Shown: in pieces, positions 1 to 6,961 of the stretch
How the letters are laid out: every line of letters begins with the position of its first letter
Numbering within the stretch: the stretch's first letter is position 1
Assembly: GCA_030038955.1 (NCBI GenBank)
Contig: JASHQV010000445.1
Coordinates: 1-10,484, forward strand
Direction of reading: 5' to 3'
From: Solirubrobacteraceae bacterium
GTDB taxonomy: Bacteria; Actinomycetota; Thermoleophilia; Solirubrobacterales; Solirubrobacteraceae
Length of the DNA: 10,484 nt
Program-made: the position numbers and the translations under genes
Notes under the pieces: generated by a model
What the model saw: the letters and a program-made list of their open reading frames with translations, nothing else
The model's database searches: none
Told to the model about the DNA's origin: nothing

Positions 1-42
1 AAGTGGGTGGCGATGCAACGAACCGCCGCCGACCGGCGGTGA
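1..42 (+). CDS. C-terminal end of an upstream gene (partial)
   Basis: The first frame of the window reads KWVAMQRTAADRR and stops with TGA at 40-42. Of the three frames open into the left edge it has the strongest G/C bias at third codon positions (11 of 13), which matches the confident genes here. The other frames end at 48-50 and 71-73. Only 13 residues are visible, so no family can be assigned. By position the gene could belong to the nar operon, since narG starts 27 nt later with no room for a strong promoter. A narK-type transporter is often found there in actinobacteria, but nothing seen here shows that. Confidence 0.35.
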   Translation, partial: KWVAMQRTAADRR

Positions 43-46
43 GCGC

Positions 47-73
47 ATGAACGCCTGGGATCGCAATCGATGA
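47..73 (+). other. 8-codon mini-frame abutting narG
   Basis: ATG at 47 opens a frame reading MNAWDRNR. Its TGA (71-73) overlaps the narG ATG (70-72) in an ATGA arrangement. GGTGAG at 38-43 sits just upstream and could act as a ribosome binding site. It may be a leader that couples translation into narG, or it may be chance. It is listed because similar mini-frames fill the other nar junctions. Confidence 0.25.
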
Positions 74-3000
74 GCGTTCGCGCGGGCAATCCCCTGCTCG
101 ACGCGCACCGCTTCCTGCGCCGCGGCCCGGTGAACGCCGAGGGGTGGAGCCAGCTGGTCGCCAAGGACCGCGACTGGGAGCGGTCGTATCGCGGTCGCTG
201 GGCGCACGACAAGGTCGTCCGCTCCACGCACGGGGTCAACTGCACGGGCTCGTGCTCGTGGAACGTGTTCGTCAAGGACGGGCTGGTCACCTGGGAGTCT
301 CAGGCCGTCGACTATCCCTCGACGGGTGCGGAGCTGCCGGAGTACGAGCCCCGCGGGTGCCCGCGCGGGGCGTCCTTCTCTTGGTACGAGTACTCGCCGC
401 TGCGGCTCAAGTACCCGTACGTGCGCGGCAGCCTGCTGACGATCTTCCGGGAGGCGCGGGAGCGACTGGGCGATCCGGTAGAGGCGTGGGCGGAGATCGT
501 CGACGATCCAGACAAGGCGCGGCTGTACCGCCGCCAGCGAGGCAAGGGCGGGTTCGTGCGCACCTCCTGGGACGAGGCGGTGGAGCTGATCGCCGCGGCG
601 CACGTGCACACGATCAGGCGCTTCGGACCCGACCGGGTCGTCGGATTCACACCGATCCCGGCGATGTCGCAGGCCTCCTACGCGGCGGGGACCCGGTTCC
701 TGTCGCTGATCGGCGGGGTGATCCTGTCGTTCTACGACTGGTACGCGGATCTGCCGCCGGCCTCGCCACAGACGTTCGGCGACCAGACCGACGTGCCGGA
801 GTCCGGTGACTGGTTCAACGCCGGCTACCTGATCGTCTGGGGCACGAACCTGCCGACGACTCGGACCCCGGACGCGCATTTCATGGTCGAGGCGCGCTAT
901 CGCGGCCAGAAGGTCGTGGTCGTCTCCCCGGACTACGCCGAGCACACGAAGTTCGCTGACCATTGGCTGCCGGCGGAGGCCGGCACCGACGGCGCCCTGG
1001 CGATGGCGATGGGCCACGTGATCCTCAAGGAGTTCTACGTCGACCGCCAGGTGCCGTACTTCACCGACTACGCACGGCGGTTCACCGACCTGCCGCTGCT
1101 CGTCACGCTGCGCGAGCGCAGCGGCGATGCCGACGGCGGCGCCGGCGGCGATCCAGCCGGTGGGCCCGCTGGCCCACCGGCACGCTCGTACGTCCCCGAT
1201 CGGCTGCTGCGCGCGTCCGACCTCCCGGACGCCGGCGGCGAGCACGAGCACCCCGAGTGGAAGCCGGTCGTGCTCGACGCGCGAACCGGCGGGCCAGCGA
1301 TCCCGAACGGGTCGGTCGGGCACCGCTACGGCGAGCCGGGCCGGTGGAACCTGGAGCTGGAGGGGATCGAGCCGCTGCTGACCGTGATCGACCGCGCGAG
1401 CGAGCGGGTCGCGCTCGACCTGCCGCGGTTCGACGAGGGCGAGGGCGAGGGCGGCACGAGCGTCCGCCGCGGCGTGCCGGCGATGCGCGTCGGCGGGCGA
1501 CTGGTGTGCACGGTGCTCGACCTCGTGCTCGCGCAGTACGGCGTCGAACGCGACGGACTGCCGGGCGAGTGGCCCGCCGGCTACGACGACGAGCGCCCGT
1601 GCACGCCGGCCTGGCAGGAGCCGATCACCGGCGTCGACCGGCGCCTCGCCGCGCGGGTCGCGCGCGAGTTCGCGCGCAACGCGGAGGTCACGCGCGGCCG
1701 GTCGATGATCGTGATGGGCGCGGGCACCAACCACTGGTTCCACTCCGACCAGGTGTACCGCACGTTCCTCGCGCTGGTGATGCTATGCGGCTGCGAGGGC
1801 GTGAACGGCGGCGGCTGGGCCCACTACGTGGGCCAGGAGAAGGTCAGGCCGCTGGCCGGCTTGCAGACGGTCGCGTTCGCGCTCGACTGGGTGCGCCCGC
1901 CGCGTCACCAGTCGGGGACGCCGTTCTTCTATCTGGCGACCGACCAGTGGCGCTACGAGCGCTACCAGCCCGCCGATCTGGCGTCGCCGCTGGGGCGGGG
2001 GTTGCTGGCGGAGATGCACGTCGCCGACGTGGCCGCGCTCGGCGCGCGGCTCGGCTGGCTGCCGTCGTATCCGAGCTTCGACCGCTCGACGCTCGAGCTG
2101 GTCGACGAGGCCGAGCAGGCAGGCGTCGACCCCGCCAAGCACGTCGTCGCGGAGCTGCGCGCGGGACGGCTGCGGTTCGCCTGCGAGGATCCCGACGCTC
2201 CCGACAACCACCCGAAGCTGCTGACCGTGTGGCGGTCGAACCTGCTGGGCTCCTCCGGCAAGGGCCACGAGTACTTCCTCGAGCATCTGGTCGGGACGAC
2301 CGAGAGCGGCGTGCGCGCCGACGAGTCGCCGCCCGAGCTGCGGCCACGTGACGTGGTCTGGCGCGACCCGGCGCCGGACGGCAAGCTCGACCTGCTGACC
2401 ACGATCGACTTCCGGATGACCTCGAACGCGCTGTTCTCCGACGTGGTGCTGCCAGCGGCGACGTGGTACGAGAAGTACGACCTCTCCTCGACCGACCTGC
2501 ACCCGTTCGTGCACGCCTTCAACCAGGCGGTCCCGCCGGCGTGGGAGTCGAAGTCCGACTGGGATGCGTTCGGGCGGATCGCACAGCGGTTCTCTGAGCT
2601 CGCCGAGATCCACCTCGGCGCGCGCCGGGACCTGATCGCGGCGCCGCTGACCCACGACACGCCGGACGAGATCGCCCAGCCGCTCGGCGAGGTACGCGAC
2701 TGGCGCGCCGGCGAGTGCGACCCGATCCCCGGCCGCACGATGCCCAAGCTGATCGTGGTCGAGCGCGACTATCCGCACGTCGCCGAGCGGTGGCGGGCGC
2801 TCGGCCCGCTCGTCGAGCAGCAGGGCACGGCCGTCAAGGGCGCGAGCTGGGTCGCCGACGACGAGGTCTCGGAGCTGCGCGCCGCCAACGGCGTGGTCCG
2901 CGGCGGCGTCGCCGACGGGCGTCCGTCGCTGGCGCGCGTCGAGCACGCCTGCGAGGCGATCCTGATGCTGTCGGGCACCTGCAACGGACGGCTCGCCACC

Positions 3001-3801
3001 GAGGGGTTCCGCTCGCTCGAGCGCACGACCGGCGTGCAGCTCGCCGACCTGTCGGGCACGCGCGCGGGCGACCGGATCAGCTTCCACGACGCCCAGGTGC
3101 AGCCGCGAACCGTGATCACCTCGCCGGAGTGGTCGGGGATCGAGGCCCACGGTCGCCGCTACTCGCCGTTCACGATCAACGTCGAGCGCTCGAAGCCGTG
3201 GCATACGCTGTCTGGCCGCCAGCACTTCTACGTCGATCATGCCTGGATGCTTGAGCTCGGCGAGGGGCTGCCAGTGTTCCGCCCGCCGCTACACCATCGG
3301 GCGGTGTTCGGCGACCAGGGCGCCGGCGACGGATCGGATCGTCCCGCGCTGACGCTCAAGTACCTGACGCCGCACTCGAAGTGGTCGATCCACTCCGAGT
3401 ACCAGGACAACCTGCACATGCTGACGCTGTTCCGCGGCGGCGGGATGCTGTGGGTCAGCCGCGAGGACGCAGAAGCGCTCGACATCAATGACAACGACTG
3501 GGTCGAGGCGTACAACCGCAACGGCGTGGTCGCGTGCCGCGCGGCGGTGTCGCACCGCGTTCCGCAAGGGACGTGCCTGATGTACCACGCCAAGGACCGG
3601 CATCTCAACGTGCCGCTGACCGAGCTGCAGGGCAAGCGCGGCGGCACCGACAACTCGCTGACGCGAATCGTGATGAAGCCGACCCACTTCATCGGTGGCT
3701 ACGCGCAGCTGAGCTTCGGCTTCAACTACTACGGGCCGACCGGCTCCAACCGCGACGAGGTGACGGTCCTGCGCAAGCGCGAGATGGCGGTCACCTTCTG
3801 A
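70..3801 (+). CDS. narG: Respiratory nitrate reductase alpha subunit NarG
   Basis: Catalytic subunit of the membrane-bound quinol:nitrate oxidoreductase. It reduces nitrate to nitrite at a Mo-bisMGD centre on the cytoplasmic face. At 1243 residues it is close to the usual NarG length and follows the E. coli protein from end to end. The FS0 cluster ligands are visible as His54, Cys58 and Cys62 in HGVNCTGSC, plus Cys97 in EPRGCPRG. The molybdenum ligand is Asp223 in SFYDWY. Other family blocks include SPQTFGDQTDVPES, GGGWAHYVGQEK, SNLLGSSGKGHE and GFNYYGPTGSNRDE near the C-terminus. The N-terminus has Arg-Arg at 17-18 but no hydrophobic stretch, so it is a cytoplasmic nNar-type enzyme. A Gly/Pro/Ala-rich insertion lies at about residues 351-372, and a GAGGGC triplet repeat encodes acidic Glu-Gly residues at 1435-1452. 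The ATG at 70 gives the conserved N-terminal tail. narH follows after 37 nt. Confidence 0.98.
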   Translation: MSVRAGNPLLDAHRFLRRGPVNAEGWSQLVAKDRDWERSYRGRWAHDKVVRSTHGVNCTGSCSWNVFVKDGLVTWESQAVDYPSTGAELPEYEPRGCPRGASFSWYEYSPLRLKYPYVRGSLLTIFREARERLGDPVEAWAEIVDDPDKARLYRRQRGKGGFVRTSWDEAVELIAAAHVHTIRRFGPDRVVGFTPIPAMSQASYAAGTRFLSLIGGVILSFYDWYADLPPASPQTFGDQTDVPESGDWFNAGYLIVWGTNLPTTRTPDAHFMVEARYRGQKVVVVSPDYAEHTKFADHWLPAEAGTDGALAMAMGHVILKEFYVDRQVPYFTDYARRFTDLPLLVTLRERSGDADGGAGGDPAGGPAGPPARSYVPDRLLRASDLPDAGGEHEHPEWKPVVLDARTGGPAIPNGSVGHRYGEPGRWNLELEGIEPLLTVIDRASERVALDLPRFDEGEGEGGTSVRRGVPAMRVGGRLVCTVLDLVLAQYGVERDGLPGEWPAGYDDERPCTPAWQEPITGVDRRLAARVAREFARNAEVTRGRSMIVMGAGTNHWFHSDQVYRTFLALVMLCGCEGVNGGGWAHYVGQEKVRPLAGLQTVAFALDWVRPPRHQSGTPFFYLATDQWRYERYQPADLASPLGRGLLAEMHVADVAALGARLGWLPSYPSFDRSTLELVDEAEQAGVDPAKHVVAELRAGRLRFACEDPDAPDNHPKLLTVWRSNLLGSSGKGHEYFLEHLVGTTESGVRADESPPELRPRDVVWRDPAPDGKLDLLTTIDFRMTSNALFSDVVLPAATWYEKYDLSSTDLHPFVHAFNQAVPPAWESKSDWDAFGRIAQRFSELAEIHLGARRDLIAAPLTHDTPDEIAQPLGEVRDWRAGECDPIPGRTMPKLIVVERDYPHVAERWRALGPLVEQQGTAVKGASWVADDEVSELRAANGVVRGGVADGRPSLARVEHACEAILMLSGTCNGRLATEGFRSLERTTGVQLADLSGTRAGDRISFHDAQVQPRTVITSPEWSGIEAHGRRYSPFTINVERSKPWHTLSGRQHFYVDHAWMLELGEGLPVFRPPLHHRAVFGDQGAGDGSDRPALTLKYLTPHSKWSIHSEYQDNLHMLTLFRGGGMLWVSREDAEALDINDNDWVEAYNRNGVVACRAAVSHRVPQGTCLMYHAKDRHLNVPLTELQGKRGGTDNSLTRIVMKPTHFIGGYAQLSFGFNYYGPTGSNRDEVTVLRKREMAVTF
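1156..1181. repeat. Perfect 11-bp inverted repeat inside narG
   Basis: The arms GCCGGTGGGCC (1156-1166) and GGCCCACCGGC (1171-1181) are exact reverse complements around a CGCT loop. The repeat lies within codons for the Gly/Pro/Ala-rich segment at NarG residues 351-372, which has no counterpart in E. coli NarG as I recall it. There the surrounding sequence runs almost directly from the LEER region to the RAADL region. The in-frame insertion may therefore derive from a small palindromic element. Part of the symmetry could come simply from Gly and Pro codons (GGN and CCN), which are complementary. Confidence 0.7.
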
Positions 3802-3842
3802 TGTCGCGCCGGCGAGCCGAACCGACGAGGCGCCTCCGATGA
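3801..3842 (+). other. 13-codon mini-frame bridging narG and narH
   Basis: The narG stop overlaps an ATG (TGATG, 3799-3803). That ATG opens a frame reading MSRRRAEPTRRLR, whose TGA (3840-3842) overlaps the narH ATG (3839-3841) as ATGA. The intercistronic gap is thus exactly filled by a frame that could hand ribosomes from narG to narH. No strong Shine-Dalgarno precedes its ATG, so any translation would rest on reinitiation. narH has its own GAGG at 3827-3830, 8 nt before its start, so the mini-frame need not be used. Confidence 0.3.
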
Positions 3843-5452
3843 AGGTGCGGGCGCAGGTCGGGATGGTGATGAACCTCGACAAGTGCATCGGTTGTCACAC
3901 CTGCTCCGTGACCTGCAAGCAGGTGTGGACCAACCGGCCTGGCACCGAGTACGTGTGGTTCAACGACGTCGAGACCAAGCCCGGCCTCGGCTACCCACGC
4001 CGCTGGGAGGATCAGGAGCGGTGGCACGGCGGCTGGGAGCTAGACCGCAAGGGGCGGCTGCGGCTGAAGGCCGGCGGCCGCGTCAGCAAGCTGCTGCGGA
4101 TCTTCGCAAACCCCGACCTGCCGCAGATCGACGACTACTACGAGCCGTGGACGTACGACTACGAGACGCTGATCACGGCGCCGCTGTCAGACCACGATCC
4201 GGTCGCCCGCGCCCGCTCGCAGCTGACCGGCAAGCCGCTCGATCAGATCCGGTGGGGCCCGAACTGGGACGACAACCTCGCCGGCACCAGCGAGCGGATC
4301 CACGCGGATCCGCTGACGCGCGGGATCGAGCAGCAGATCACCGCCACCTACGAGCAGGCGTTCATGTTCTACCTGCCGCGCATCTGCGAGCACTGTCTCA
4401 ACCCGTCGTGCGTCGCCTCGTGCCCGTCGGGCGCGATGTACAAGCGCGAGGAGGACGGGATCGTCCTCGTCGACCAGGCCAAGTGCCGCGGCTGGCGCTT
4501 CTGCGTGTCGGGCTGCCCGTACAAGAAGGTGTACTTCAACCACCGGACCGGCAAGGCCGAGAAGTGCACGCTGTGTTACCCCAGGATCGAGGCGGGGCTG
4601 CCGACGATCTGCTCGGAGACGTGCGTCGGGCGAATTCGCTACCTCGGCCTCGTCCTGTACGACGCCGATCGTGTCGAGCACGCCGCTTCGGTGCCCGACG
4701 AGCGCGACCTGCTCGGCGCCCAGCACGAGCTGTTCCTCGACCCGGCCGACGCGGCCGTGCGCGAGCAGGCTTCCCGCGACGGGATCCCCGACGACTGGAT
4801 CGATGCGGCCATGCGCTCGCCCGTGTACGCGCTCGCGCACCGCTATCGGGTCGCGCTGCCGCTGCACCCCGAGTACCGGACGCTGCCGATGGTTTGGTAC
4901 GTGCCGCCGCTGTCGCCGATCGCGGCGAGCCTCGAATCGGACGAGTACGAGGCCGACCCCGACCATGTGTTCGGCGCGATCGACCACCTTCGCATCCCGG
5001 TCGACTACCTCGCCAACCTGCTGGCCGCCGGCGACGCCGAGGTGATCCGCGGCGCGCTGCGACGGCTGGCGGCGATGCGCGCCTACATGCGCAAGCGCGA
5101 CGTCCTCGGCGAGCACGACCTGCGGACCCCGGCGTCCGTCGGGATGCGCGTCGAGGACGTCGAGGACATGTACCGGCTGCTGGCGATCGCCAAGTACGAG
5201 GACCGCTACGTGATCCCCCAGGCTCATGCCGAGCTTGGCCGGCGGCTGCTCGAGCAGCAGGGCGCCTGCGGCCTCGACTTCGCCGGCGGGCCGGGCAACT
5301 GCGGGATCGCCGGGGTGGGCGCGTCGGCCGCCGACACGGAGGGATTCATGCTCCCAGACGATCAGATCCAGCTCGACATCGTCCAGCTGGCCGGCGGCCA
5401 GCGGGCCGCCGGCCTCGGGGATCCGCCAGCCCGCAACGGAGCCGGCCACTGA
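3839..5452 (+). CDS. narH: Respiratory nitrate reductase beta subunit NarH
   Basis: Iron-sulfur electron-transfer subunit that carries electrons from the NarI haems to NarG on the cytoplasmic side. It has 537 residues, slightly longer than E. coli NarH (about 512), mainly at the C-terminus. The first cysteine group is Cys16, 19, 22 and 26 in CIGCHTCSVTC. The second is Cys183, 186, 191 and 195 in CEHCLNPSCVASC. The third is Cys216, Cys222 and Cys226, with Trp219 in place of the fourth cysteine (CRGWRFC), the NarH signature of the [3Fe-4S] cluster. The fourth is Cys243, 246, 258 and 262. The conserved block HPEYRTLPMVWYVPPLSP is intact. GAGG at 3827-3830 sits 8 nt before the ATG. The stop forms TGATG with the first unit of a tandem repeat that separates narH from narJ. 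Confidence 0.98.
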   Translation: MKVRAQVGMVMNLDKCIGCHTCSVTCKQVWTNRPGTEYVWFNDVETKPGLGYPRRWEDQERWHGGWELDRKGRLRLKAGGRVSKLLRIFANPDLPQIDDYYEPWTYDYETLITAPLSDHDPVARARSQLTGKPLDQIRWGPNWDDNLAGTSERIHADPLTRGIEQQITATYEQAFMFYLPRICEHCLNPSCVASCPSGAMYKREEDGIVLVDQAKCRGWRFCVSGCPYKKVYFNHRTGKAEKCTLCYPRIEAGLPTICSETCVGRIRYLGLVLYDADRVEHAASVPDERDLLGAQHELFLDPADAAVREQASRDGIPDDWIDAAMRSPVYALAHRYRVALPLHPEYRTLPMVWYVPPLSPIAASLESDEYEADPDHVFGAIDHLRIPVDYLANLLAAGDAEVIRGALRRLAAMRAYMRKRDVLGEHDLRTPASVGMRVEDVEDMYRLLAIAKYEDRYVIPQAHAELGRRLLEQQGACGLDFAGGPGNCGIAGVGASAADTEGFMLPDDQIQLDIVQLAGGQRAAGLGDPPARNGAGH

Positions 5453-5556
5453 TGGCGCAGCCCGGCCGAGGCGGAGTGAGCCACTGATGGCGCAGCCCGG
5501 CCGACGCGGAGTGAGCCACTGATGGCGCAGCCCGGCCGAGGCGGGGTGAGCCACTG
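5438..5556 (+). repeat. Three 35-bp tandem repeats at the narH-narJ junction
   Basis: Three consecutive units (5452-5486, 5487-5521, 5522-5556) are almost identical. Unit 2 differs from unit 1 by one G-to-C change, and unit 3 by one A-to-G change. Each begins ATGGCGCAGCCCGGCCG and ends GTGAGCCACTG. A partial fourth copy is the narJ start itself (ATGGCGCTGCCAGGCCG). A related GGAG plus GCCACTG segment at the end of narH (5438-5451) keeps the same 35-nt phase. The array looks like recent tandem duplication of the narH-narJ junction with its ribosome binding site and start codon. Confidence 0.95.
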
Positions 5557-5557
5557 A
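5452..5557 (+). other. Chain of three 11-codon mini-frames leading into narJ
   Basis: Each tandem unit encodes an almost identical 11-residue frame: MAQPGRGGVSH (5452-5487), MAQPGRRGVSH (5487-5522) and MAQPGRGGVSH (5522-5557). Every stop shares one base with the next ATG (TGATG), beginning with the narH stop and ending at the narJ start. GGAG precedes the first three of the four ATGs by 10 nt (5438-5441, 5473-5476, 5508-5511), and GGGG holds the same place before narJ. One 35-nt unit shifts the frame, but the stop-start overlap resets it, so any whole number of units keeps the chain intact. Whether the peptides are made is unknown. Confidence 0.5.
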
Positions 5558-6204
5558 TGGCGCTGCCAGGCCGCCACCGGGGCGCCGCGACGACGTTCAA
5601 GCTGTGCTCGCTGCTGCTCTCGTACCCCGACCGGGAGCTGCTCGACGCCCGCGCCGAGCTGGCCGGCGCGGCGGCCGCGCTCGGCGCGGCGCGCGCCCGC
5701 GCGGCGCTCACGCGCTTCTGCCGGTGGTGGCGGGGCGAGGAGCCGCTGGCGCTGCAGCAGCACTACGTCGAGACGTTCGACCTCGACAAGCGCTGCAGCC
5801 TGTACCTGACCTTCTACGACGACGGCGACACGCGCACGCGCGGCACCGCGCTGCTGCGCCTGAAGCGCATGTACCGCGCCGCCGGACTGCCGCTGGAGGG
5901 CGCCGAGCTGCCCGACTACCTGCCGGCGATGCTCGAGTTCGCCGCCGACGCGCCCGGCGGCCGTGGGCAGATCATGCTGCGCGAGCACCGCGCCGCGATC
6001 GAGCTGCTGCGCCTCAGCCTCCACGATCGTCGGACGCCGTATGCCGACGTGCTCGAGGCCGTCCACCACACGCTCGGCGAGCTGTCGGGCGCCGACCGCG
6101 CCCGGGCGATCGGCCTGGCCGCCGGCGGGCCGCCACGGGAGCTCGTCGGCCTCGAGCCGTTTGCGCCGCCTGAGCTGATGCCGACCGCGGACGCCAGACG
6201 ATGA
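5557..6204 (+). CDS. narJ: Nitrate reductase assembly chaperone NarJ
   Basis: Cytoplasmic system-specific chaperone that binds the NarG N-terminus, helps insert the molybdenum cofactor and assists NarGH attachment to NarI. It is not part of the final enzyme. The 215-residue protein matches the TorD/NarJ family. It has an N-terminal helical segment (KLCSLLLSYPDREL, residues 15-28). The diagnostic block at about residues 70-96 reads YVETFDLDKRCSLYLTF followed by DDGDTRTRG. ELPDYLPAMLEFAA lies at 117-130. The C-terminal quarter is Ala/Arg-rich and poorly conserved, as is usual. The ATG at 5557 is chosen because it continues the repeat phase, overlaps the preceding stop as TGATG and has GGGG 10 nt upstream. 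The first codons resemble the upstream repeat units, so the true ancestral start may lie in this copy. Its stop overlaps a 15-codon mini-frame running to narI. Confidence 0.96.
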   Translation: MALPGRHRGAATTFKLCSLLLSYPDRELLDARAELAGAAAALGAARARAALTRFCRWWRGEEPLALQQHYVETFDLDKRCSLYLTFYDDGDTRTRGTALLRLKRMYRAAGLPLEGAELPDYLPAMLEFAADAPGGRGQIMLREHRAAIELLRLSLHDRRTPYADVLEAVHHTLGELSGADRARAIGLAAGGPPRELVGLEPFAPPELMPTADARR

Positions 6205-6248
6205 GACGGTGTCCGTGGCTCCCGGCCAACTGGAGGCGTCGCCGGTGA
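6201..6248 (+). other. 15-codon mini-frame bridging narJ and narI
   Basis: ATG at 6201 overlaps the narJ stop (ATGA, 6201-6204) and opens a frame reading MRRCPWLPANWRRRR. Its TGA (6246-6248) overlaps the preferred narI start GTG (6245-6247) as GTGA. The arginine-rich end comes from reading the GGAGG Shine-Dalgarno region in another frame. No ribosome binding site is obvious before its ATG. It could couple narJ termination to narI initiation, or be coincidental. Confidence 0.3.
6232..6236 (+). promoter_or_regulatory. Shine-Dalgarno that fixes the narI start
   Basis: A full GGAGG lies 8 nt before GTG 6245. The alternative in-frame GTG at 6209 has no comparable site. Starting at 6245 also places the first two haem histidines at 56 and 66, the same numbers as in E. 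coli NarI. Confidence 0.75.
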
Positions 6249-6961
6249 GCACCGCGCACGTGCTGCTGTGGGTGATCTTCCCGTACGCGGCAATGCCGAC
6301 GTTCTTCGTCGGACACTGGTGGCGCTACCGCACCGACCAGTTCGCCTGGACCAGCCGCTCGACGCAGCTGCTCGACCGCCGGATCCTCGGCTGGGCCAGC
6401 CCGATGTTCCACTACGGCGCGCTGGCCGCGGTCGGCGGGCACGTGATCGGCCTCTGCATCCCCCCGTCGGTGACCGCATCGATCGGGATCAGCGAGCACT
6501 TCTATCGCTGGTTTGCCGGGGTCGCCGGCGGCATCGCCGGGGTGGCGACGCTGGCCGGGTTCGCCGGACTCGTGTTCCGACGCGCGACCTCGGACCGCGT
6601 GAGGCGCACCACGACCCGGATGGACATGCTCACCTACCTGTTCTTGACGGTGCTGATCTGCCTCGGCTGCTGGATGACGTTCAGCCACACGCTGTTCACC
6701 TCACGTCCGTACAACTACCGCCCGACGATCGGGGCGTGGTGGCGGTCGCTGTTCTACCTGCACCCCGACGTGTCGGCCGCAGCCGGCGCGCCGCTCGTCT
6801 ACCAGCTGCACGCGATCGTCGCCTGGGGGTTCTGGGCCGCCTTCCCGTTCAGCCGGCTCGTGCACGCCTGGTCGATCCCGCTGCAGTACCTCGGGCGCCC
6901 CTACATCCTCTACCGGCGCCGCTACCAGGGCGCTCGCCGTCGTTACCAGCTGCTCCGCTGA
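6245..6961 (+). CDS. narI: Respiratory nitrate reductase gamma subunit NarI (cytochrome b)
   Basis: Integral membrane di-haem cytochrome b. It oxidises quinol at the outer face of the membrane and passes electrons to NarH, contributing to proton motive force. With the GTG start at 6245 it has 238 residues (E. coli about 225) and five likely membrane segments. The first is the stretch VLLWVIFPYAAMPTFFVG near the N-terminus. The four haem ligands are visible: His56 in MFHYG, His66 in GGHVIG, His189 in YQLHAI and His207 in SRLVHAWS. The RATTT-type loop after the third segment appears as VRRTTTRMD, and FPFSRLVH is a family signature. The loop before the last helix (residues 151-185) is longer than in E. 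coli. A longer form starting at GTG 6209 would add 12 residues without a good ribosome site. The stop overlaps the next gene as TGATG, so the two are probably translationally coupled. Confidence 0.96.
   Translation: MSTAHVLLWVIFPYAAMPTFFVGHWWRYRTDQFAWTSRSTQLLDRRILGWASPMFHYGALAAVGGHVIGLCIPPSVTASIGISEHFYRWFAGVAGGIAGVATLAGFAGLVFRRATSDRVRRTTTRMDMLTYLFLTVLICLGCWMTFSHTLFTSRPYNYRPTIGAWWRSLFYLHPDVSAAAGAPLVYQLHAIVAWGFWAAFPFSRLVHAWSIPLQYLGRPYILYRRRYQGARRRYQLLR

Noticed and set aside
1783..3240. Long minus-strand open frame (485 codons) opposite narG
   Set aside because: It lies wholly inside a confidently assigned gene, is rich in Arg, Ala and His in the way of GC-rich antisense frames, and shows no recognisable domain.
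4187..5554. Minus-strand open frame (455 codons) opposite narH and the tandem repeats
   Set aside because: It is the antisense shadow of narH. Its repeated N-terminal residues only reflect the 35-bp repeats read backwards.
5452..5556. CRISPR array or other spaced repeat
   Set aside because: The units are directly contiguous with no variable spacers, and each contains start and stop codons matching the narJ start.
6209..6244. Earlier GTG start for narI
   Set aside because: It has no good ribosome site, while GGAGG is ideally spaced before GTG 6245. The later start also gives the standard haem-ligand numbering.
6268..6960. Upstream extension of the TDT reading frame into narI
   Set aside because: The added residues are low-complexity Arg/Pro/Ala antisense-like sequence out of frame with narI. 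The family N-terminus and the TGATG overlap support the start at 6961.
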